Position numbers and translations under genes: made by a program. A stretch of 64,000 nt of DNA, from assembly GCA_963837805.1 (NCBI GenBank), contig CAWIOU010000029.1, forward strand, positions 62,001 through 126,000, written 5' to 3'. Shown here piece after piece: positions 41,976 through 50,496 of this stretch; position 1 is the first letter of the stretch; every line of letters begins with the position of its first letter. This stretch comes from Bog-756 sp963837805. Its GTDB lineage: Bacteria > Actinomycetota > Acidimicrobiia > Acidimicrobiales > RAAP-2. The notes below the pieces were generated by a model. It had not been told where the DNA came from, did no database searches, and saw only the letters and a program-made list of their open reading frames with translations.

Positions 41976-43166
41976 GTGATCGTTGTGCCTACCTTCAGGG
42001 AAATGCTGGCCGCGGCCAAGGCGGCCGTTCGGGAGATCGAGCCGGCCGAGGCCGAGCAGGAGATCGCCGGGGGCAATGCGGTGGTCCTCGACGTCCGGGA
42101 GCCGGACGAGTACGAGCAGGGCGCGCTCCCCGACGCCGTGCACATCCCCCGGGGCACCCTCGAGACCTCGGTCGAGGGTCGGATTCCCGACAAGTCGAGT
42201 CACGTGGTCGTCTACTGCGCAGGAGGCACCCGGTCCGCGTTCGCGGCACAGACCATGCAGGAGCTGGGGTACACCGACGTGGCCTCGGTGATCGGCGGGT
42301 TCAACCGGTGGAAGGACGAAGGCCGCGAGTGGTCGGCTCCCGCCTCGCTCACGCCCGAACAGCGCAACCGGTACCAGCGTCACCTGCTGCTCCCCGAAGT
42401 GGGCGAGGTCGGGCAGCTCAAGCTCCTCGACTCGAAGGTGCTGCTCCTCGGGGCCGGCGGGCTGGGGTCCCCGGCCGCTCTCTACCTGGCCGCCGCCGGG
42501 GTGGGGACCCTCGGGATCATCGACATGGACGTGGTCGACGCCTCCAACCTCCAGCGGCAGATCCTCCACAACACCGACCGGATCGGCGAGCGGAAGGTCG
42601 ACTCGGCCAAGAAGACGCTGACCCTGCTCAACCCCGACGTCAACGTGGTCACCTACGACGTGCGGCTGGGCGCCGACAACATCCTCGACATCATCGACGG
42701 CTACGACGTGATCGTGGACGGTACCGACAACTTCCCGACCCGCTACCTGGTCAACGATGCCTCGCTGCTCAAGCGGATCCCGGTCGTGCACGGTTCGATC
42801 TTCCGTTTCGAGGGCCAGGCCACACTGTTCAACCCGTACGAGGGACCCTGCTACCGGTGCATGATCCCCGAGCCTCCCCCGGCCGAGCTGGCCCCGAGTT
42901 GTGCCGAGGCCGGCGTCCTCGGTGTGCTGCCCGGTATCGTGGGTTCCATCCAGGCCGTCGAGGCCATCAAGTTCATCCTCGGGATCGGCGAGACGCTGCA
43001 GGGCCGGCTGCTGGCCTATGACGCCCTCGAGCAGAGCTTCCGCACCTTCAAGGTGCACCGCGATCCCGAGTGCCCGGCCTGCGGTCCCAACGCCGCTCCC
43101 ATCGTCATCGCCGAGTACGACGACCTGTGCATGCCCCACGCAGTGGAGGCCCCGGCCGCCGGCTGA
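41976..43166 (+). CDS. Rhodanese-ThiF/MoeB sulphur-carrier adenylyltransferase
   Basis: A 396-residue fusion. Residues ~15-120 are a rhodanese domain with the persulphide Cys81 in YCAGGTRS; ~125-390 are a ThiF/MoeB/E1-like domain with the ATP-binding GAGGLGSPAAL (159-169), Arg/Asn/Asp residues in NLQRQILHNTDRIGERK, DGTDNFPTRYLVND, and zinc-type cysteine pairs CYRCM and CPAC. Such proteins adenylate and thiolate ubiquitin-like sulphur carriers for molybdopterin, thiamine or thio-modification. In actinobacterial MoeZ the rhodanese is C-terminal; here it is N-terminal. GTG 41976 or 41985 starts it, with AAGGA upstream. Confidence 0.93.
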   Translation: MIVVPTFREMLAAAKAAVREIEPAEAEQEIAGGNAVVLDVREPDEYEQGALPDAVHIPRGTLETSVEGRIPDKSSHVVVYCAGGTRSAFAAQTMQELGYTDVASVIGGFNRWKDEGREWSAPASLTPEQRNRYQRHLLLPEVGEVGQLKLLDSKVLLLGAGGLGSPAALYLAAAGVGTLGIIDMDVVDASNLQRQILHNTDRIGERKVDSAKKTLTLLNPDVNVVTYDVRLGADNILDIIDGYDVIVDGTDNFPTRYLVNDASLLKRIPVVHGSIFRFEGQATLFNPYEGPCYRCMIPEPPPAELAPSCAEAGVLGVLPGIVGSIQAVEAIKFILGIGETLQGRLLAYDALEQSFRTFKVHRDPECPACGPNAAPIVIAEYDDLCMPHAVEAPAAG

Positions 43167-43170
43167 CACC

Positions 43171-43194
43171 CTCCCGCCGGGCATGTGCCGGGAG
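43171..43194. terminator. Hairpin between convergent genes
   Basis: CTCCC...GGGAG outer arms with inner GGCA-TG-TGCC, lying exactly between the stop codons of the rhodanese-ThiF and HAD genes; no T-run. Candidate bidirectional terminator. Confidence 0.5.
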
Positions 43195-43195
43195 C

Positions 43196-43852
43196 TCACG
43201 CCCCCGGGGCGGTGTCGCCGAGGATCACCTCGACCGCCCCGGCCACCGTGTCCACGCTGACGTCGGGGCGCGGGTCACCGAGGTCCCAGGTCCGGCCCCG
43301 GGCCATCCACACGGTCCGGAGGCCCACCCCCTGCCCACCCCGGATGTCAGCGGCACCCGAGTCGCCGACCATCCAGCCATGGAGCCCGGCTCCACACCGC
43401 CGGGCCGCTTCCTCGAAGATGGCCGGGTCGGGCTTCCAGGCGTCGACCAGGTCGGAGATGCAGACCCCGTCGACCTCGTCGACGAGTCCGACCGCATCGA
43501 GCTTCCGTTGCTGGAAACTGAACCCGTTGGTCACGATTCCCACCCTCCACCCCGCGGCCCGCAGCGCCCGGAGGCCGGACCGCGACCCCTCGGGGAAGGT
43601 GAAGTGGGTCGGATAGTCGCGGTGGTACTCCTCGATCAGTCCTTCGACGCTGTCGCCCAGGGAGTAGCTGGCCCGGACCTGGGTGAACAGGTCCGTGCGG
43701 GACGTGAAGCCGTCGCCGTCGAGGTCCACCAACCGGTCGACGGCGCCGGGCGGCAGCCCCCGAGCGGACGCGAACTCCGTCGCCCAACGCCGGTAGGCGG
43801 TTTCGCGGTCGAGGAGGGTGTTGTCGAGGTCGAAGAGGACCAGCGGTGCCAT
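43196..43852 (-). CDS. HAD-family phosphatase
   Basis: A 218-residue haloacid-dehalogenase-type hydrolase. Motif I is LFDLDNTLLDRE with the nucleophilic Asp, motif II is IVTNGF, motif III Lys is in DAWKPDP, and motif IV is MVGDSGAADIRGG. The helical cap (~20-90) is of the C1 type. Members dephosphorylate small metabolites; YjjG/Gph-like pyrimidine or phosphoglycolate specificity cannot be separated by eye. ATG 43852 follows TAGACA by 6 bases on the - strand. It is divergent from the methylmalonyl-CoA mutase gene across 68 bases. Confidence 0.9.
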   Translation of the reverse strand: MAPLVLFDLDNTLLDRETAYRRWATEFASARGLPPGAVDRLVDLDGDGFTSRTDLFTQVRASYSLGDSVEGLIEEYHRDYPTHFTFPEGSRSGLRALRAAGWRVGIVTNGFSFQQRKLDAVGLVDEVDGVCISDLVDAWKPDPAIFEEAARRCGAGLHGWMVGDSGAADIRGGQGVGLRTVWMARGRTWDLGDPRPDVSVDTVAGAVEVILGDTAPGA

Positions 43853-43858
43853 GCCCCG

Positions 43859-43864
43859 TGTCTA
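43859..43864 (-). promoter_or_regulatory. -10 box TAGACA of the HAD gene
   Basis: TAGACA on the - strand, 6 bases before ATG 43852; leaderless pattern. Confidence 0.5.
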
Positions 43865-43908
43865 GCTCCTGGCGCCGGCCCGGCTTCGACCGACGCGGGG
43901 GGACCCCG

Positions 43909-43914
43909 TAACCT
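43909..43914 (+). promoter_or_regulatory. -10 box TAACCT of the mutase gene
   Basis: TAACCT ends 6 bases before ATG 43921; leaderless. Confidence 0.6.
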
Positions 43915-43920
43915 GGTCCC

Positions 43921-45528
43921 ATGGCATCCGACAGCGCGTCCAGCAAGCCCGAAGACAAGCGGCTCACCGATTCGGGCATCGAGATCCGCCCGGTCTACGA
44001 ACCGGCTGACCTCGAGGGCTGGGATCCCGAGGAGCAGCTGGGCCGGCCCGGTCGGTACCCGTACACCCGGGGGATCCGGGGCGACATGTACCGGGGACGC
44101 CTGTGGACCATGCGTCAGTACGCCGGGTTCGGCACGGCCGAGTCGACCAATGAGCGGTTCAAGTTCCTGCTCGGAGCGGGCCAGACCGGGCTGTCGTGCG
44201 CCTTCGACCTGCCCACCCAGATGGGATACGACTCTGACCATCCGCGCTCGGAGGGTGAGGTGGGCAAGGTCGGGGTGGCCATCGACTCGATGGCCGACAT
44301 GCGTCTCCTGCTGGCCGGCCTCCCGCTGGACAAGGTGACCACGTCGATGACCATCAACGCCACCGCCGCCATCCTCCTGCTGTTCTACCAACTGGTGGCC
44401 GAGGAGAACGGGGTCGATCCCGCCCTGCTGGGCGGCACCATCCAGAACGACATCCTGAAGGAGTACGTCGCCCGGGGCACCTACATCTATCCGCCCCGGC
44501 CGTCGATGCGACTGGTCACCGACACCTTCTCCTACTGCGCCGAGCACCTGCCGGCCTGGAACACCATCTCGATCTCCGGCTACCACATCCGGGAGGCGGG
44601 ATCGACGGCCGTGCAGGAGATCGCCTTCACCATCGCCAACGGGATCGCCTATGTGGAGGCGGCGCTGGCCGCCGGTCTCGACGTCGATGCCTTCGCGCCG
44701 CGGCTCAGCTTCTTCTGGAACGCCCACAACAACCTGTTCGAGGAGGTGGCCAAGTACCGGGCCTCCCGGCGGATGTGGGCCAAGATCATGACCGAGCGGT
44801 TCGGCGCCAAGGACGAGAAGTCGAAGCTGCTCCGCTTCCACACCCAGACCGGCGGCTCGACCCTGACCGCCCAACAGCCCGAGAACAACATCGTCCGGGT
44901 CACCCTCCAGGCCCTGGCCGCAGCCCTCGGGGGTACCCAGAGCCTCCACACCAACGGCTTCGACGAGGCCCTCGGCCTCCCCACCCAGCGGGCCGCCAAG
45001 ATCGCCCTCCGGACCCAGCAGATCGTCGGGTACGAGTCGGGCATCGCCGACACGGTCGACCCGCTGGCCGGATCGTGGTTCGTCGAGTCGCTGACCGACG
45101 ACGTCGAGCGGGAGGCCTGGGAGTACCTCGAGCGGATCGACGGCATGGGCGGGGCGGTGGACGCCATCGAGGCCCAGTACATGCAACAGGAGATCGAGCA
45201 GGCGGCCTACGCCTTCGCCAAGGCGGTCGATGCCGATGAGAAGATCGTGGTGGGCGTCAACAAGTTCGTGGACGAGGAGCTCGAGCCCACCGAGGTCTTC
45301 CCCATCGACGCCGAGCTGCAGCGATCGCAGGTGGAGCGGGTCAAGCGGGTGAGGGCCGAACGCGACCAGGCCGCGGTCGACGCCGCGTTGGCCGACGTCG
45401 AGGCTGCCGCCCGGGGCACCCAGAACCTGCTCGTGCCCATGAAGGTGGCCCTGTCCCGCATGGCCACCCTGGGCGAGGTCTCGGACGTGCTCCGGGGAGT
45501 GTTCGGGGAGTTCCACCCGACCGGCTGA
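43921..45528 (+). CDS. Methylmalonyl-CoA mutase, catalytic subunit
   Basis: A 535-residue acyl-CoA mutase large subunit. It has the TIM-barrel domain with RQYAGFGTAE (Tyr67, the position that separates methylmalonyl-CoA mutase from isobutyryl-CoA mutase, which has Phe), PPRPSMRLV with the CoA-carboxylate Arg, ISGYHIREAGS with the catalytic His, and QTGGSTLTAQQPENN. The chain stops before a B12-binding domain; no DxHxxG segment is present. A separate small B12-binding subunit must be encoded elsewhere. Substrate call as methylmalonyl-CoA rests on the Tyr and Arg. The nearby biotin carboxylase would supply methylmalonyl-CoA. Confidence 0.92.
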   Translation: MASDSASSKPEDKRLTDSGIEIRPVYEPADLEGWDPEEQLGRPGRYPYTRGIRGDMYRGRLWTMRQYAGFGTAESTNERFKFLLGAGQTGLSCAFDLPTQMGYDSDHPRSEGEVGKVGVAIDSMADMRLLLAGLPLDKVTTSMTINATAAILLLFYQLVAEENGVDPALLGGTIQNDILKEYVARGTYIYPPRPSMRLVTDTFSYCAEHLPAWNTISISGYHIREAGSTAVQEIAFTIANGIAYVEAALAAGLDVDAFAPRLSFFWNAHNNLFEEVAKYRASRRMWAKIMTERFGAKDEKSKLLRFHTQTGGSTLTAQQPENNIVRVTLQALAAALGGTQSLHTNGFDEALGLPTQRAAKIALRTQQIVGYESGIADTVDPLAGSWFVESLTDDVEREAWEYLERIDGMGGAVDAIEAQYMQQEIEQAAYAFAKAVDADEKIVVGVNKFVDEELEPTEVFPIDAELQRSQVERVKRVRAERDQAAVDAALADVEAAARGTQNLLVPMKVALSRMATLGEVSDVLRGVFGEFHPTG

Positions 45529-45549
45529 CCGGCCGGACGGCGACGTCGC

Positions 45550-46722
45550 TCAGCGGGCCAGGAGCCGGTCCCGCAGGGTGCCGGGCTGGGCGGCATCGAT
45601 CGCCGTCCAGGCCATGGACAGGGCGCCGTCGCGGAGGGCGGTGTCGGCCGAGGCGGTCACGCAGGCGGCGGCGAACTCCGGCTGGTGGTTGACCGACCCG
45701 GCGGCATCGATGCCCACCAGTGGGTGGATGGTCGGTACGGCCAGGGACACGTTGGCCATGTCGGTGGAGAAGGTCGGCCGGGGCGCCCGCTCGTCGTCGA
45801 GGGCGAAGTTGCGCCCGAGGGTCTCGGCGTTGGCGCGGTAGAGGGCCACCAGGTCGGGGTCGGACACCATGTGCGAGTACGCCGGAGCCAGAGACTCGTA
45901 GGCCACCGACGAACCGGTGGCCCGCGCCCCGGCGTCGAAGCACGCGGTGATCCGGGGCTCGAGCAGGGCCAGCCCCTCGAGGGTCATCGAGCGGCACATG
46001 AAGCGTCCGGTGACCGTCTCGGGGATGATGTTGGCCGCCTGGCCGCCGCCGGTCACGACGCCGTGCACCTGGTCGCCGGGACGAAGCTGCTGGCGCAGCA
46101 GGCCGATGGCCACCTGGGCGATGGTCATGGCGTCGCCGGCGTTGACCCCTTCCCAGGGCGCGGCCGAGGCATGGGCCGACTTGCCGGTGAAGGTCACGTC
46201 GAAGTGGGACACGGCCAGGCAGGTGCCCTCGAGCCGGTCATCGGGCCAGGGGTGGATCATCATGGCCGCGTGCACATCGTCGAACACCCCGTGCTCCAGC
46301 ATGGTCACCTTGCCGCCGCCACCTTCCTCGGCAGGGGTGCCGAGCACCCGCACGGTGATGCCGAGCTCGTCGGCCACCCGGGCCAACCCGATCCCGGCGC
46401 CCACCGCCGACGCGGCGATGATGTTGTGCCCGCAGGCATGGCCGACCCCGGGCAGGGCGTCGTACTCGGCGCAGATGGCGACCACCATCGGTCCCGACCC
46501 GTGGTCGGCACTGAAGGCGGTGGGCAGGCCGGCCACCCCGGGGGTGACCGCGAACCCGCCGGCGGTCAGTGCTTCCGACGTCCAGGCGCAGGCCCGGTCC
46601 TCCTCGAAGGCGGTCTCCGGATGGTCGTGGATGGTGTGGCTGAGCCGGACCAGTTCGGAGAGCTCGGCGTCGATGGCCTCACGGGCCGCGCCCTTGAGGG
46701 CCGGGATGTCGGCCACGCTCAC
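45550..46722 (-). CDS. M20 family metal-dependent amidohydrolase
   Basis: A 390-residue hydrolase of the M20D type, close to AbgB/indole-3-acetyl-amino-acid hydrolases. Metal ligands are visible in AEYDALPGVGHACGHN (Asp, His), LGTPAEEGGGGK (Glu pair), and FSTDMANVS plus HPLVGI near the end. The dimerisation domain holds FTGKSAHASAAPWEGVNA. Likely activity is cleavage of an N-acyl or p-aminobenzoyl-glutamate bond in the cytosol. GTG 46722 is 10 bases downstream of the biotin carboxylase stop on the same strand, so they are probably co-transcribed. The functional link between them is unclear. Confidence 0.9.
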   Translation of the reverse strand: MSVADIPALKGAAREAIDAELSELVRLSHTIHDHPETAFEEDRACAWTSEALTAGGFAVTPGVAGLPTAFSADHGSGPMVVAICAEYDALPGVGHACGHNIIAASAVGAGIGLARVADELGITVRVLGTPAEEGGGGKVTMLEHGVFDDVHAAMMIHPWPDDRLEGTCLAVSHFDVTFTGKSAHASAAPWEGVNAGDAMTIAQVAIGLLRQQLRPGDQVHGVVTGGGQAANIIPETVTGRFMCRSMTLEGLALLEPRITACFDAGARATGSSVAYESLAPAYSHMVSDPDLVALYRANAETLGRNFALDDERAPRPTFSTDMANVSLAVPTIHPLVGIDAAGSVNHQPEFAAACVTASADTALRDGALSMAWTAIDAAQPGTLRDRLLAR

Positions 46723-46732
46723 CGCCTTCCCA

Positions 46733-48511
46733 TCAGTCGATGACCGCGATCACGTCGCCGGGGCCGACCGACTCGCCCGCCGCCACCCTGACCTCCTTCA
46801 CCACGCCGGCCTTCTCGGCGTTGACGTTGTTCTCCATCTTCATGGCCTCGAGGACGCACACGGTCTGGCCCACCTCGACGGTGTCGCCCACGGCCACCAA
46901 CACCTTGACGATGGTTCCCTGCATGGGCACCGCGACCGTTCCCGACCCGGCCCCCGACGCCGTGGCCTTGGGCCGCTTCGGCCCCGATCCCCGGGCCGCC
47001 TCGGCCGCGGCGACCACGGCGTCGCCGAGATCGGGAACCCACAACTTGACCTGGTAGCGCCGGCCGTCGACCTCGGCGGTCACGTCGCGCAGCACCCGCG
47101 GAGTGGCCTCTTCGCCTTCGGTCGCGGCCGGGGCCGGCGGAGGCTCGCTGGTGGCGGAGGAGATCCCGCTGAGATCGAGGGTCTGCTCGACCCAGTTGGT
47201 CGAGTGGGTGGCCGAGACGAAGTCGGGGTGGGAGAGGATGGCCACGTCGGCCGGCAGGGTGGTGGCCACGCCCTCGATCACGGTCTCCCCGATGGCCCGG
47301 AGCATCCGCCGGCGGGCCGCTTCGCGGTCGTGCCCCCACACCACGAGCTTGGCCACCAGGTTGTCGTAGAACTGGCTGACCGTGTCGCCGGATCCGTAGC
47401 CGGCGTCGAGCCTGACCCCGGGCCCGCCCGGGGCGATGAGGCGGGTGATGGTCCCCGGAGAGGGCAGGAAGGCGCCGCCGGCGGTGTCCTCGGCGTTGAT
47501 CCGCACCTCGATGGCGTGACCGTCTCGCCGGACGTCGTCCTGCGAGAAGCCGAGCGGCTCACCCGACGCCACCCGCAACTGCCATTCGACCAGATCGAGC
47601 CCGGTGACCAATTCGGTGACCGGGTGCTCGACCTGCAGTCGGGTGTTCATCTCGAGGAAGAAGAACTCGCCGTCCTGATAGAGGAATTCGACCGTCCCGG
47701 CGTTGATGTACCCGCAGGCTTCGGCCACTTTGACCGAGGCTTCGCCCATGGCCCGTCGGACCTCGTCGGGGAAGTCCGGAGCCGGGCTCTCCTCGACCAG
47801 CTTCTGGTGGCGTCGCTGGGCCGAGCAGTCCCGCTCGCCCAGCCACAGGGTGGTGCCGTGGGTGTCGGCGATGACCTGCATCTCGACGTGGCGCGGCCAG
47901 GCCAGGTACCGCTCCACGTAGCACTCGTTCCTCCCGAAGTAGGCCGCCGACTCCCGCATGGCCGACTCGAGGGCCTCGGCGGCCTCGTCGGGACCGTTCA
48001 CCACCTTCATGCCCCGCCCGCCACCACCGAAGGCGGCCTTGATGGCCACCGGCCACCCGAACTCGTTGCCGAAGGCGATCACCTCGTCCGGGGAGGCGAG
48101 GACCTCGGACCGCCCGGGGACGCCCGAGACCCCCACCCGCTCGGCGGCGTGCCGTGAGCTGATCTTGTCGCCCATCACGTCGATGGCCTCCGGCGGCGGT
48201 CCGATGAAGGTCACGCCCCGCTCGGTGATGGCCCGGGCGAAGTCGGTGTTCTCGGAGAAGAAGCCGTAGCCGGGATGGACGGCGTCGGCTCCGCTCTGCT
48301 CGATGGCATGGAGGATGGCCTCGGTGTTCAGGTAGCTCTCGGCCGCGGTCTGGCCCCCGAGCGCGTAGGCCTCGTCGGCCAGGCGCACGTGGAGGGCGTC
48401 ACGATCGAGTTCGGAGTACACGGCCACCGTTGCCACCCCCAGCTCGCGGCAGGTCCGGATGACCCTGACCGCGATCTCCCCCCGGTTGGCGATGAGAACC
48501 TTCTTCAGCAC
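46733..48511 (-). CDS. Acyl-CoA carboxylase alpha subunit (biotin carboxylase-BCCP)
   Basis: A 592-residue protein in the format of actinobacterial AccA subunits. Residues ~1-450 are biotin carboxylase: IANRGEIAVRVIRTCRELG, the ATP-grasp AFGGGGRGMKVV, ERDCSAQRRHQKLVEESPAP, and FLEMNTRLQVEHPVTE. A ~60-residue BT-like segment follows and ends in a BCCP domain with the biotinylation site EAMKMEN near 559. The partner carboxyltransferase beta subunit is not in the window. It could carboxylate acetyl- or propionyl-CoA; the mutase gene next door hints at propionyl-CoA. GTG 48511 has AAAGG upstream. birA is divergent. Confidence 0.95.
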   Translation of the reverse strand: MLKKVLIANRGEIAVRVIRTCRELGVATVAVYSELDRDALHVRLADEAYALGGQTAAESYLNTEAILHAIEQSGADAVHPGYGFFSENTDFARAITERGVTFIGPPPEAIDVMGDKISSRHAAERVGVSGVPGRSEVLASPDEVIAFGNEFGWPVAIKAAFGGGGRGMKVVNGPDEAAEALESAMRESAAYFGRNECYVERYLAWPRHVEMQVIADTHGTTLWLGERDCSAQRRHQKLVEESPAPDFPDEVRRAMGEASVKVAEACGYINAGTVEFLYQDGEFFFLEMNTRLQVEHPVTELVTGLDLVEWQLRVASGEPLGFSQDDVRRDGHAIEVRINAEDTAGGAFLPSPGTITRLIAPGGPGVRLDAGYGSGDTVSQFYDNLVAKLVVWGHDREAARRRMLRAIGETVIEGVATTLPADVAILSHPDFVSATHSTNWVEQTLDLSGISSATSEPPPAPAATEGEEATPRVLRDVTAEVDGRRYQVKLWVPDLGDAVVAAAEAARGSGPKRPKATASGAGSGTVAVPMQGTIVKVLVAVGDTVEVGQTVCVLEAMKMENNVNAEKAGVVKEVRVAAGESVGPGDVIAVID

Positions 48512-48531
48512 GCTGCGCCTTTCGAATCGAT

Positions 48532-48537
48532 TTGGTA
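48532..48537 (-). promoter_or_regulatory. Possible -10 box of the carboxylase operon
   Basis: TACCAA on the - strand, weaker than other boxes here, about 20 bases before GTG 48511. Its -35 position would lie inside the palindrome at 48548-48575. Confidence 0.35.
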
Positions 48538-48547
48538 GGTGGCGACG

Positions 48548-48575
48548 GTGTTGCCGCCTCGAGGCGGTACAACAC
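48548..48575. promoter_or_regulatory. Palindrome between carboxylase and birA
   Basis: A 14-base perfect palindrome (CCGCCTCGAGGCGG, 48554-48567) flanked by GTGTTG and CAACAC, with two extra bases on one side. It covers the -35 positions of both divergent promoters, so one regulator could control both. GTTG...CAAC flanks recall BirA-type biotin operators. Confidence 0.5.
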
Positions 48576-48587
48576 TGTCACGGCCCG

Positions 48588-48593
48588 TAGGGT
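48588..48593 (+). promoter_or_regulatory. -10 box TAGGGT of birA
   Basis: TAGGGT ends 7 bases before ATG 48601; leaderless. Confidence 0.6.
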
Positions 48594-48600
48594 ATGTGCC

Positions 48601-49419
48601 ATGCCGGGCTCTCGGTTCACCGACATCCGGCGCTTCGATTCGATCGACTCGACCAACCGGTATCTGCTCGACGAGGCCCGTCGTGGCGCACCGGACGGCG
48701 TGGTGGCGGTGGCCGACCACCAGTCGGCGGGGCGTGGGCGGCTCGGTCGGAGCTGGGAGGCCCCACCCGGCTCCAACCTGCTCCTGTCGGTGCTGCTCCG
48801 CCCCGATCTGCCCGTCGGTGACCGCCACCTGGCCAGTGCGGCGGTGGCGCTGGCCGCGGCCGAGGCCGTCGACGCGGTGACCGGGGTGCGGGTGGGGATC
48901 AAATGGCCGAACGACCTGCTCGGACCGGACGGACGCAAGCTCGCCGGCGTGCTGGCCGAGGCCGACCTCGGCCTGGCCGCCGCCGACGGCGCGGCGGGCG
49001 CGGTGGGCGTCGCCGGGACCCACGCCCAGGGTGCCCCGATCGTGGTGGGGATCGGGATCAACGTGAACTGGCCCCGGACCGACGGGGACCTCCCGCCCGA
49101 GCTGGTCGGATCGGCGGGGTCACTGTGTCAACTCACCGGGCGATCCGTCGACCGTGCCCGGCTGCTCGAGGCCCTGCTCGGTGCCCTCGAGCCGCGGGTC
49201 GACGATCTCGACACGGCACCCGGGCGGAGCCGGCAGGCCGGCGACTTCCGGTCCCGCTGCGCCACGCTCGGGACCCCGGTCCGGGTGGAGCTGGCCGGTG
49301 ACGGCTTCGAGGGCCTGGCCACCGATCTGACACCCGAGGGCCACCTGGTGGTGGCGGTGGGGGACACGACGCGCACGGTGGTCTCGGGGGACGTGGTCCA
49401 TGTGAGGCCCCTGGACTGA
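48601..49419 (+). CDS. birA: Biotin-protein ligase
   Basis: A 272-residue enzyme that activates biotin as biotinyl-AMP and attaches it to the BCCP lysine. The biotin/ATP loop is GRGRLGRSWEAPPGSNLLLS and the catalytic Lys region is KWPNDLL; a C-terminal SH3-like domain covers ~215-272 (GTPVRVELAGDGFEG, VVSGDVVHV). There is no N-terminal helix-turn-helix, so this is a class I ligase and not itself a repressor. ATG 48601 is set by a TAGGGT box 7 bases upstream, ruling out the longer open frame. It is divergent from its main substrate's gene. Confidence 0.94.
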   Translation: MPGSRFTDIRRFDSIDSTNRYLLDEARRGAPDGVVAVADHQSAGRGRLGRSWEAPPGSNLLLSVLLRPDLPVGDRHLASAAVALAAAEAVDAVTGVRVGIKWPNDLLGPDGRKLAGVLAEADLGLAAADGAAGAVGVAGTHAQGAPIVVGIGINVNWPRTDGDLPPELVGSAGSLCQLTGRSVDRARLLEALLGALEPRVDDLDTAPGRSRQAGDFRSRCATLGTPVRVELAGDGFEGLATDLTPEGHLVVAVGDTTRTVVSGDVVHVRPLD

Positions 49420-49452
49420 CCGGCCACCTCGGGCTCTGCGAACCGGCCCGAG

Positions 49453-49458
49453 TATCAT
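49453..49458 (+). promoter_or_regulatory. -10 box TATCAT of rmlB
   Basis: TATCAT, 9 bases before ATG 49468. Confidence 0.5.
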
Positions 49459-49467
49459 TCCCCGATC

Positions 49468-50496
49468 ATGCGACTACTCGTGACCGGTGGCGCCGGCTTC
49501 ATCGGCTCGAACTTCGTCCGGTACTGGGTGCGGCACCATCCCGACGACACCGTGGTGGCCTTCGACGTGCTCACCTACGCCGGCAACCGGCCCAACCTGG
49601 CCGACGTCGAGGACCGGATCGAGTTCGTGCGGGGCGACATCGGCGACCTCGAGGTCGTGGCCAAGACGCTGGCCGAGCACCAGATCGATGTCATCGTCAA
49701 CTTCGCCGCCGAGTCGCACAACAGCCTGGCCATCCTCGATCCCGGCCTCTTCTTCCGCACCAACGTGCTGGGCACCCAGACCCTGGCCGAGGCGGCCCGC
49801 CGTCACGGGGTGTCGCGCTTCCACCACATCTCCACCTGCGAGGTCTACGGGGACCTCCCCCTCGATTCCGACGAGATGTTCACCGAGGAGACCCCGTACC
49901 GGCCGCAGACCCCGTACAACGCCTCGAAGGCCGGGGGCGATCACGCGGTGCGGGCCTATCAGAAGACGTTCGGGCTCCAGGCCACCATCACCAACTGCTG
50001 CAACAACTACGGCCCGTACCAGTTCCCCGAAAAGGTCATCCCCCTGTTCACCTCGCAGGCCCTCGACGATCAACCGCTGACCCTGTACGCATCGACCCAG
50101 AACCGACGCGAGTGGCTGCACGTCGACGACCACTGCCGGGCCATCGAGCTCGTGCTCCAGCACGGCCAGGTGGGGGAGACCTACAACGTGGGGAGCGGGG
50201 TGGAGGCCAGTGTCGACGAGATTGCCGACGCCGTCCTCGACGCCACCGGCCGGCCCCAGTCGCTGAAGCTGATCGTCCCCGATCGGCCCAGCCACGACCG
50301 GCGCTATCTCCTCGACTCGTCGAAGATCCGTCGGGAATTGGGATGGGAGCCGACGGTGCCCTTCGCCGAGGGCCTGGCCGCCACCGTGGCCTGGTACGCG
50401 GCCAACCGGAGCTGGTGGGAGCCGCTGCGTGACCGCGCGCCGGTGGTCGAGGGATCGTGGTCGGGGTCGGCGCCGGGCTCCCCGCCGGGTTCGTGA
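49468..50496 (+). CDS. rmlB: dTDP-glucose 4,6-dehydratase
   Basis: A 342-residue extended SDR, second enzyme of dTDP-L-rhamnose synthesis. The NAD motif is LLVTGGAGFIGSNFV, followed by AFDVLTYAGN and NFAAESHNS; the catalytic triad region is ISTCEVYGDL (Thr, Cys-Glu replacing the usual Asp-Glu pair) and PYNASKAGGD with Tyr and Lys. The presence of Cys-Glu where RmlB typically has Asp-Glu is worth checking, since some 4,6-dehydratase homologues with other specificities also differ here. NNYGPYQFPEKVIPL and RREWLHVDDHC are typical RmlB. rmlD overlaps the stop. Confidence 0.9.
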   Translation: MRLLVTGGAGFIGSNFVRYWVRHHPDDTVVAFDVLTYAGNRPNLADVEDRIEFVRGDIGDLEVVAKTLAEHQIDVIVNFAAESHNSLAILDPGLFFRTNVLGTQTLAEAARRHGVSRFHHISTCEVYGDLPLDSDEMFTEETPYRPQTPYNASKAGGDHAVRAYQKTFGLQATITNCCNNYGPYQFPEKVIPLFTSQALDDQPLTLYASTQNRREWLHVDDHCRAIELVLQHGQVGETYNVGSGVEASVDEIADAVLDATGRPQSLKLIVPDRPSHDRRYLLDSSKIRRELGWEPTVPFAEGLAATVAWYAANRSWWEPLRDRAPVVEGSWSGSAPGSPPGS

